Below are positions 21,141 through 27,542 of a DNA stretch of 64,000 bases, in pieces; the first letter of the stretch is position 1; every line of letters begins with the position of its first letter. Location of the stretch: the NCBI GenBank assembly GCA_016712595.1, contig JADJQT010000001.1:2291501-2355500 (forward strand), written 5' to 3'. A program made the translations under genes and the position numbers. Under the pieces are notes generated by a model. It saw nothing but the letters and a program-made list of their open reading frames with translations, ran no database searches and was not told the DNA's origin. This stretch comes from Rhodospirillales bacterium. Lineage in GTDB: Bacteria; Pseudomonadota; Alphaproteobacteria; Rhodospirillales; Defluviicoccaceae.

Positions 21141-21173
21141 CCGGCAGTCGTCCTTCTTACGGACGGCTGCCGG
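21141..21173 (+). terminator. 13-bp stem hairpin after malic enzyme
   Basis: Arms at 21141-21153 and 21161-21173 pair over 13 positions with one G-U pair, closing a 7-base loop (TTCTTAC). The hairpin lies 22 bases after the malic enzyme stop. It is the strongest stem noticed in the window; no T-run follows. Confidence 0.65.
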
Positions 21174-21378
21174 GCGGGACTGCCGGTGGCCCGTTCAGGG
21201 CCAATTGTCTGTCGTCGCCCGCGCCGTACTCCGATTTGCCCGTACGGTGTTGCGGGTCACACTAATTTCCCGCGCGTTTTAGTGAATTCTTAGCTCGCCG
21301 TGCCGTTCACTGGCTGAACGGTCGCCGGCATCCGACGGCCCGGTCTGATCCAAATGGATAGCGCGGAGACAAAGACGG

Positions 21379-22200
21379 ATGAACGTGGCGAGCACCCAGC
21401 CAAAAATTGCCGCAGCCCTGCTGGTGGTGTTGCTGACGGCGCTGGCCACCACCGCCGTGCTGACCTATTTCATCTACGAACGAACGCTCCAGGCTCTGGT
21501 TACCAGCCGATTTGAATTCATCGCCAAGGAGATGAAGAGCAAGGTCGAGGCTGGTATTGACCTTGGGTTGCCGTTGGGTGAACTCGAAAACATCAGTGCT
21601 TTGCTTCGCCAGCAGGTAAAGATGGACGATGCCCTCCTTTCGCTGTCGATCGTCAATTCCCGCGATACGATCTTGTTCGATACGGACGATCGCCGCATCG
21701 GCAGCCAGGAAAAGGCAGGCTGGCTCGCACCGGTATCGCAGGCAACCGCGTCCGGCGAGTATGTCTACCATGGCGAATCCGAGATCGCCGTGCCGATCTT
21801 CAACAGTTTCGGCAAGCTCAGTGGTGCGCTGGCATTGCACTATTCGAAGGCATATTATGACAGCAAGCGGGCGGACGTTGCCACGCGTGTCGCTGAGATC
21901 ACCCTGATCACATTGCTCGCGGCGAGCGTTCTCGGCACCGTCGGGGTGCTGACCATCACCCGCAGGCTCGATCACGCGATCGTCCGGCTCGATGCAACCC
22001 TCCGCTCGATCCTGGTGCGCATCGGGCTCGCACCCGCCGCTTCGGACAGCGAGTTCGACAACCGGATCACCGCATTCGAACAGAACGTGCTGGTCGCCGT
22101 TGCTGCTTTGGAGCGCGCGGAAACCGCGGCGTCGGGGGTGGAAACGGCGGCCTCGCCGACCGGTGCCCTGCACCCGTCGCCGTGCGGCGAAAGCCGGTAG
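21379..22200 (+). CDS. membrane-anchored periplasmic sensor-like protein
   Basis: A 273-residue protein. TM1 is at about 10-32 (AALLVVLLTALATTAVLTYF). A periplasmic domain of about 140 residues follows with a Cache-like pattern (IAKEMKSKVEAGIDLGLPLG, then SLSIVNSRDTILFDTDDRRIG). TM2 is at about 176-198 (ITLITLLAASVLGTVGVLTI). The cytoplasmic tail of about 75 residues has HAMP-like helices but no kinase, cyclase or MCP domain. It lies six bases before the MFS fusion gene, whose N-terminus has the same architecture and a matching 'E-A-(I/L)-D-(L/Y)-G-(L/V)' motif. It may be a partner or co-receptor of that transporter. Confidence 0.65.
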   Translation: MNVASTQPKIAAALLVVLLTALATTAVLTYFIYERTLQALVTSRFEFIAKEMKSKVEAGIDLGLPLGELENISALLRQQVKMDDALLSLSIVNSRDTILFDTDDRRIGSQEKAGWLAPVSQATASGEYVYHGESEIAVPIFNSFGKLSGALALHYSKAYYDSKRADVATRVAEITLITLLAASVLGTVGVLTITRRLDHAIVRLDATLRSILVRIGLAPAASDSEFDNRITAFEQNVLVAVAALERAETAASGVETAASPTGALHPSPCGESR

Positions 22201-22206
22201 CCGCCC

Positions 22207-24393
22207 ATGGACTTTTTCCGACAGCTTCGCCGACGCCTGTTCGCCTTTCAGATCTTCTTGCTCCTCGCCGGATCATGCGCCGTCGCCTTGAGCGTATCGC
22301 GCACCTTCGAGGCCGATCTGCAGCCGGACATGACGCGCAAGGGTGATCTTATCGCCAGTTCGCTCGTCGGGCAGTTCGAGCGCGCGCTCGACTATGGTGT
22401 CGAATTCGCCAAATTGCGCGGCGTGGAGGATCTGTTCTCCACGATCCGTGGCTCGAATACCGAAATCCTTTTCGTCGCCGCCGTCGACTCTCAGCGACAT
22501 CATACGTTTTATCAGGGAAAACCGCCGCAGGCACACGTAATAAAAACACTTGACGAAGCTTTTGACGTCGATCGTAGCCAAAACATAGAGACAAATAGGG
22601 GTAATGTCGAGAGATATGGGGAGTATCTCGTCGTATCTCGGCCGATTATACTCGATAATAAAGAGTACGGCCTCGTTCTTGTCGGTATGGACGCGCATTA
22701 TATTCAGCAACAGTTTACGGAAATATTCTACGATATAGTTGTCGTCCTCATTGTTTCCTTGCTTCTGACCTTTGAGCTGCTGCTGCTGATCATGGCAAAT
22801 GCCTCAGCGCCGATGCTGGCATTGCAGGCGGTCTTCCTCGATCCTGGCCGGCGTGATGTCGCGCGCGGGGTGGGGCAACGGCTGCCCGGCGAGGTCGAAC
22901 GGTTAGCGCACACGCTGCAAACCATCGTTGCGTGGCTCGATGCGCGTTATGACGGAGTATGCAGAACGATCGAGGCTCGCTCGTCAAATCCGATTGCCCA
23001 GGCGAGTTTGGACGAGGCGACAGCGGCATTCTCGGCGCTTGGCCACCCGCAAGCCGACCAGCACCAGCAGTCGGCAATGCGACAGAACCAGATCACTGTT
23101 CGCATGCCGCTGTTCGTGTTCTTCTTCGCCGAAGAACTCTCACGTTCGTTCTTTCCCGTGTTCGCTCGCAGCCTCGCGGTTCCGATCGATGGGCTTTCCA
23201 CCGAAGTGGTCGTCAGCTTGCCGATGATGTTGTTCATGCTCATCGTCGCGTTCTCACAGCCGATCGGCGGGCCGCTGAGCGAGAAATTCGGCGCACGCCG
23301 CTTGATGATTGCAGGCGCGCTTGCCGCGGCGGCGGGATTGGCGTTCACCGCTTTCGCCACTGATTTCTGGGAACTCATGGCGTCGCGATTCCTCACCGCC
23401 GCAGGTTACGGCGTCGTGTTTGTCGCCGGGCAGAGCCATATCGTGGCCAATTCCGATGCATCAAACCGGGCGTGGGGACTTGCGATGTTCGTCGGTGCCG
23501 TTCTGGCGGCCTCGATCTGCGGTCCTGCGATCGGCGGCATCCTTGCCGACCGGATCGGCTTTCGTGGAACCTTCATCGCCGGGGCCGTGCTCGCGGCGAT
23601 TTCCGCGCTGCTTGCCGCCCGTTTGCTTCGCGACGGCCGCTCGGGATCGGCGATTCGGCCGCTGCGGGTGGGCGATATCGGCGTGGTTCTCGCCAACCGG
23701 CGCTTCGTCGCCCTCGTGCTCTTTGGCGCGATGCCGGCGAAGATCGTATTGACCGGATTCCTTTATTATCTCGCGCCGCTGTTCCTCGCGCATCTCGGCA
23801 ATACGCCCGCGGAAACAGGCCGGATTATGATGCTCTACGGGTTGATGATGGTGCTGCTTACGCCACTGTCGGCCCGTCTTGTCGATCGCCTCGGCCGGCC
23901 GCTGGCTTTCGTCGTCGCCGGCGGAGTACTGTCCGGCGCCGGCCTGCTGGCTGTCGTCTGGTCGGCGAGCACCGAAACGATGATGATGGCGGTGATCATG
24001 CTGGGACTGGCCCAGGCGGTCAGTATCACGCCACAGCTCTCCTTGGTCCCGATCGCCTGCCCGCAGGAATGCAAGGCACTCGGCCAAGTCACGGTGATCG
24101 GCTTCTTCCGCTTGTTCGAGCGGATCGGTAGCGCGCTGGGTCCGCTGCTCGCTGCCGCTCTGCTCCACCGTTACGGTTATGAGACCGGCATCGTCGTCAT
24201 CGGCGCCGGTGTCGCCGCAGGCTGCGTTCCCCTGGTTTGCCTCTGGCAGATGAAAAGGCGCTGCGATACGGCGGAGCCGATCGCCACCGCGCAGCCGGTT
24301 CGTCAGGCGCCCACGCCCAAACCGCCGGCAGGCAGGGAAGATGGAACGGTATCCAATGGGGGAATCGTCAATCCCGTCAGCAGCATCCGGTAG
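22207..24393 (+). CDS. sensor-domain/MFS transporter fusion
   Basis: A 728-residue inner-membrane protein. Residues 1-30 hold TM1; about 30-175 is a periplasmic Cache-like domain; about 176-200 is TM2 (DIVVVLIVSLLLTFELLLLIM). Residues 200-285 form a HAMP-like/helical linker. From about 300 a complete 12-TM major facilitator begins, with LSEKFGARRLMIAGAL as the loop 2/3 motif and GPAIGGILADRIGFRG as motif C/loop 4-5. The MFS half alone is of normal size. This could be a transporter gated by a periplasmic ligand. Codons for residues about 95-175 (22490-22740) are AT-rich compared with the rest. The 3' end overlaps the convergent TetR gene by 91 bases. Confidence 0.8.
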   Translation: MDFFRQLRRRLFAFQIFLLLAGSCAVALSVSRTFEADLQPDMTRKGDLIASSLVGQFERALDYGVEFAKLRGVEDLFSTIRGSNTEILFVAAVDSQRHHTFYQGKPPQAHVIKTLDEAFDVDRSQNIETNRGNVERYGEYLVVSRPIILDNKEYGLVLVGMDAHYIQQQFTEIFYDIVVVLIVSLLLTFELLLLIMANASAPMLALQAVFLDPGRRDVARGVGQRLPGEVERLAHTLQTIVAWLDARYDGVCRTIEARSSNPIAQASLDEATAAFSALGHPQADQHQQSAMRQNQITVRMPLFVFFFAEELSRSFFPVFARSLAVPIDGLSTEVVVSLPMMLFMLIVAFSQPIGGPLSEKFGARRLMIAGALAAAAGLAFTAFATDFWELMASRFLTAAGYGVVFVAGQSHIVANSDASNRAWGLAMFVGAVLAASICGPAIGGILADRIGFRGTFIAGAVLAAISALLAARLLRDGRSGSAIRPLRVGDIGVVLANRRFVALVLFGAMPAKIVLTGFLYYLAPLFLAHLGNTPAETGRIMMLYGLMMVLLTPLSARLVDRLGRPLAFVVAGGVLSGAGLLAVVWSASTETMMMAVIMLGLAQAVSITPQLSLVPIACPQECKALGQVTVIGFFRLFERIGSALGPLLAAALLHRYGYETGIVVIGAGVAAGCVPLVCLWQMKRRCDTAEPIATAQPVRQAPTPKPPAGREDGTVSNGGIVNPVSSIR

Positions 24394-24950
24394 TGGATCG
24401 CGACGAGTTCGCTCTCTTTGAGACGTCCCTCGGGCCGATACCACGTGCATACGCCGGTCAGCATCGAAAGGATTGCGAAGGCAGCGACGCGGGCATCGGG
24501 GACGCTAAAGACGCGCGCGGCTGCTCCTCGCTCAAGAATTTCAATGAGGACGGACTCATATGCGCGGCGCATATCTACAATAGCTGCATAGTTTAATGGC
24601 TCAAGACTGCGGAGCTCGAAATTAGCGACAAAAACATCAAGGCGGCGCTGCAGATGATAAGTCAGATGAAAGCGGACAAATGCTTCAAGTTGTAACAGTG
24701 GATCATTTGTATTATTAATTTCAGTATCGCACGCATCCAACAAACCTTCCATATGTGTGCGAATGAGCTCAAACAAGAGATCTTGCTTGTTGCGGATATG
24801 GTTGTAAAGCGAGCCGACCTGGATGCCGACCTCGGCTGCGAGCTGACGCAGGTTCATCGCGGCGAAACCGTGCTCGTAGATAAGGCGCAAGCCGACTTCG
24901 CGAATTTCTTGCATCGTCTTGACTCCGGAAGACCCGGGCGTACGTGACAT
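24303..24950 (-). CDS. TetR-family regulator of the acyl-CoA operon
   Basis: A 215-residue repressor-type protein. The TetR HTH lies at about 12-58: MQEIREVGLRLIYEHGFAAM, then 'LRQLAAEVGIQVGSLYNHIR' and NKQDLLFELI. The helical ligand domain follows. I chose the ATG at 24950 (AAGGAG seven bases upstream) over a frame reaching 25004. It diverges from the broken ivd-mccB-hydratase-mccA operon, with an AT-rich palindrome between them, which fits a repressor sensing an acyl-CoA of leucine breakdown. Its central part (24560-24740) is clearly lower in G+C than the surrounding genes. Confidence 0.85.
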   Translation of the reverse strand: MSRTPGSSGVKTMQEIREVGLRLIYEHGFAAMNLRQLAAEVGIQVGSLYNHIRNKQDLLFELIRTHMEGLLDACDTEINNTNDPLLQLEAFVRFHLTYHLQRRLDVFVANFELRSLEPLNYAAIVDMRRAYESVLIEILERGAAARVFSVPDARVAAFAILSMLTGVCTWYRPEGRLKESELVAIHYRMLLTGLTIPPLDTVPSSLPAGGLGVGA

Positions 24951-25133
24951 GACGACGCTCCTTCTGTTGCCAAGGCGCATGCACTTACATCGCGCTTTTT
25001 GCATTCAGTCCTAAGTAAACGTTGGCGGCGTGACGCGAGAGCACTGCACACACGCTACAACTGATTATCATTCTATTCGAACATTTCGTTTTCCTCGATC
25101 GCGTTGGAATTTTCACTTGCCCAACGACGTATA

Positions 25134-25156
25134 AAAACGTATGTTCGTTTTATAAT
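25134..25156 (+). promoter_or_regulatory. operator and promoter between TetR and leucine operon
   Basis: AAAACG (25134-25139) and CGTTTT (25146-25151) are perfect arms around a six-base spacer, and a consensus TATAAT lies at 25151-25156. No clear -35 is visible. The site is the likely operator for the divergent TetR gene. A related 14-base string is found at 195-208. Confidence 0.5.
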
Positions 25157-25180
25157 AAAAATGGCTTCAAGGGAAGGCTG

Positions 25181-25540
25181 ATGCGGACATTCCCCCTCTC
25201 GCGACTGGATTCCGGTTTGGGCGAGACGATGGAAATGTTGCGCGCGTCGGTGTCATTCGCCACGGCGGGAATTGCGCCGCGCGCCACGGATATCGATCAC
25301 AGCAACACGTTTTCGCTGACCTCTGGCGCAGGCTCGGCGCTCTCGGCGCGAATGCCTGTGAACCGCTGTTTCGCGATTGCGTGGTGCCGGACGAAACCGT
25401 GCTGCGCGGGGAGGCGTGCTGATGAGCAAACTGGACGACGAGCAGTTGCTGGTGATGCCAAGCTCTATGAGATCGGTATCGGAACCAGCGAAATCCGCCG
25501 AATGCTGATTGATCGCAAGCTGTTCGCTGAGATCGCCTGA
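25181..25540 (+). pseudogene. ivd: remnant of isovaleryl-CoA dehydrogenase
   Basis: The original enzyme (about 390 residues, FAD) oxidises isovaleryl-CoA in leucine breakdown. Three fragments remain. The N-terminus LGETMEMLRASVSFATAGIA...APRATDIDHSNTF is in one frame. In the next frame, ADLWRRLGALGA runs straight into NACEPLFRDCVVPDETVL, which in intact enzymes lies about 170 residues later. The C-terminus, GDAKLYEIGIGTSEIRRMLI followed by DRKLFAEIA, is again in the first frame. There are thus at least two large internal deletions and a frameshift, and the catalytic region is gone. The fragment cannot be functional. Confidence 0.85.
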
Positions 25541-25583
25541 AGCGCCGGGTGCCTTTCTTTAACGACGTGAAAAAAGGCAGACG

Positions 25584-26219
25584 ATGGCGCAAGCGCAGAG
25601 CGATCTCGCCCCTGGCTCTTCTGCAGTCGTGGCGAACGCCGCGGTCATGCGCGGATTCGTCGCCAACCTGCGCATTGTCGCCGGGCTGAACCAGCACCAG
25701 CCATTCGACATGCGCGGAACGATCGCCGGCTTTGTCGATGCCAGTGTCTTCGACGAATTCAAGCCGCCCTGCGGCGCAACACTGATTACCGGTTTTGCCT
25801 GCGTCGTGGCCTATCCCGCCGGCATTGTTGCCGAGAACGAGGTCTTGTTCTCAAGGGGCGCGGTGAACGCGGCGCACTTCGTGCAGCTCTGCTCCCGGCC
25901 CGACATCCCGCTGATCTTCCTGGAGAACATTATCGGGTTGATGAAAGGGCGCACCTACAAGCCCCGTAGCACCGCCAAAGATGGCGCGAAAACGTTGGCG
26001 CGCAAGGCCGGGCGTGGAGCGACGCCGAACCGGAGGCCTTCAGGGCGCCAATCCGCCGATCAGTATGAGATCCGAGGCATCCATACTGCGCCAGCGCCCG
26101 CCCGAGGGACGATGGCGTCATCGATCCGTCCAATATTCGGATGGCCCTCGGGCTCGGGACTTGTCGCAGCGATGCACGCACCACCAAGCAAGACCGACTT
26201 CGGCATTTTTCACATGTGA
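25584..26219 (+). pseudogene. mccB: remnant of methylcrotonyl-CoA carboxylase beta subunit
   Basis: The intact carboxyltransferase has about 535 residues; here about 210 codons remain and the reading frame is scrambled. Recognisable pieces are the N-terminal VVANAAVMRGFVANLR, the central 'FDEFKPPCGATLITGFACVV', AYPAGIVAENEVLFSRGAVN and IPLIFLENIIGLMKGRTY, then AKDGAKTL followed by a deletion. Near the end HPYCASARPRDDGVIDPSNI is in another frame and KTDFGIFHM is back in the first. At least two deletions and two frameshifts are needed to explain it. Confidence 0.85.
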
Positions 26220-26233
26220 GGGGGCGTTGGGTC

Positions 26234-27016
26234 ATGAAAGAGATCACCATAGAAACGCTTGCCTTGGGCGTCGCCACCGTAACGCTCAATCGTCCCGAGG
26301 TTCACAATGCCCTGGACGACGAGGTCATCGAACAGTTGACACGAACCTTTCGCCGGATTGGATGCGATCCTGCCGTGCGCGTCGTCGTGCTGCGTTCGAA
26401 CGGTGGGACGTTTTCGGCCGGTGCTGATCTCGGCTGGATGCAACGAGCCGCGCACATGCCGCAGGCAGAAAATCTCGCCGAGGCGATGTCACTCGCCGAG
26501 ATGCTGAGCACCATCGAGCGATGTCCGAAACCGACGATCGCGGCGGTTCAAGGGCCGGCGATGGGTGGCGGGGTCGGCCTGGTCGCGGCATGCGATATCG
26601 CCATCGCGTCCAGTTCGGCCTATTTCTGCTTGTCCGAGGTTCGTTTTGGTCTCGTTCCGGCGGTGATCAGCCCCTATGTGCTGGCAGCGATCGGCGAGCG
26701 TGCGGCCCGGCGTTACTTCCTGACCGCCGAGCGCCTATCCGCCGAAGAGGCGCAGCGTCTGGGGCTCGTCCATGAAATCGCTGCACCGCAGCAGCTTGAC
26801 GGCAAAATTACCCAGATCATTGCCCATCTGCGCAAGTGTGGTCCCGAAGCGGTCGCGGCGGCCAAGGAGCTGATCCGCTCGGTTGCCCGTCGCCCGACCG
26901 ACGATTTCGTCGTTCATGATACGGCAATGCGCATTGCCCGCCAGCGCACGAGCGAAGAAGGCCGCGAGGGCATCAAGGCCTTCTTAGAAAAGCGCAAACC
27001 CGCCTGGGTGATCTGA
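26234..27016 (+). CDS. methylglutaconyl-CoA hydratase-like enzyme (LiuC type)
   Basis: A 260-residue crotonase-fold enzyme, intact from ATG to stop and the only complete gene of the former leucine operon. Signatures: VTLNRPEVHNALDDEVIEQL, GTFSAGADLGWMQRAA (CoA and oxyanion hole), 'QGPAMGGGVGLVAACDIAIA' with the second oxyanion glycine, and SEVRFGLVPAVISPYVLAAI with the catalytic Glu. The GADLGWM and VPAVISPYV stretches are those of methylglutaconyl-CoA hydratases, which hydrate 3-methylglutaconyl-CoA to HMG-CoA. With both carboxylase genes broken it has no substrate from this operon, so it is either a relic or now serves another crotonase reaction. Confidence 0.85.
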   Translation: MKEITIETLALGVATVTLNRPEVHNALDDEVIEQLTRTFRRIGCDPAVRVVVLRSNGGTFSAGADLGWMQRAAHMPQAENLAEAMSLAEMLSTIERCPKPTIAAVQGPAMGGGVGLVAACDIAIASSSAYFCLSEVRFGLVPAVISPYVLAAIGERAARRYFLTAERLSAEEAQRLGLVHEIAAPQQLDGKITQIIAHLRKCGPEAVAAAKELIRSVARRPTDDFVVHDTAMRIARQRTSEEGREGIKAFLEKRKPAWVI

Positions 27017-27038
27017 GCTGCGGCGATTTGACCTGCCG

Positions 27039-27485
27039 GTGTTCGACAAGCTGGCAATTGCCGGCGGTGGTGAGATCGCCTGTCGTATCATGACCTCGGC
27101 CCGGCGGATGGGGATCGCCACGGTTGCAGTCTGTCCTGACGCCGAAATATCCGCCCTGCACGTGGCGATGGCCGACGAGAGATGGTGGACGACCCGCCGC
27201 CGCGCTGCATGGCTTTCACGAGCGCAGGTGATCCATGCGGGCTACGGATTCCTTGCTGAGAAGGGGTCGCTACACGCAGCTAACTTTCGTGTAGCGATCC
27301 CGAGAACGCCGATTTCGCCCCTGCCTGTCGCAGAGCTGCTCTCGTCTTCGTCGACCCACCAACGGGCGCAACCGGTCTCGGCTGCTGCCCCTGGGCCACC
27401 GGGGCATGCGGCAATCTCGTCGGCGAGCATCTGGTCTATTTGCTCGACAGCCTCGGCACGGCGTCCGGTTGGTGGATTGCGCTGA
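27039..27485 (+). pseudogene. mccA: remnant of methylcrotonyl-CoA carboxylase alpha subunit
   Basis: The biotin-carboxylase subunit normally has about 660 residues. Only the N-terminal lobe survives: 'FDKLAIAGGGEIACRIMTSA', RRMGIATVAVCPDAEIS and ALHVAMADE, then scrambled codons, then QVIHAGYGFLAEKGSLHAAN. In an intact protein the first motif is NRGEIA and the second is HPGYGFLSEN. The ATP-grasp core, the carboxylase and the biotin-carrier region are missing, and what follows shows no homology I can see. A truncated pseudogene. Confidence 0.85.
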
Positions 27486-27542
27486 GTGGGCGCAAGGCGG
27501 TCGCGAAAAATCGGCACGCCGCGCGTGTGCGCCATTCGAAGG

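Noticed and set aside
25181..27485. Reading the short ORFs here as small novel genes
   Set aside because: Their pieces line up in order with Ivd, MccB and MccA in shifting frames, so decayed genes explain them better.
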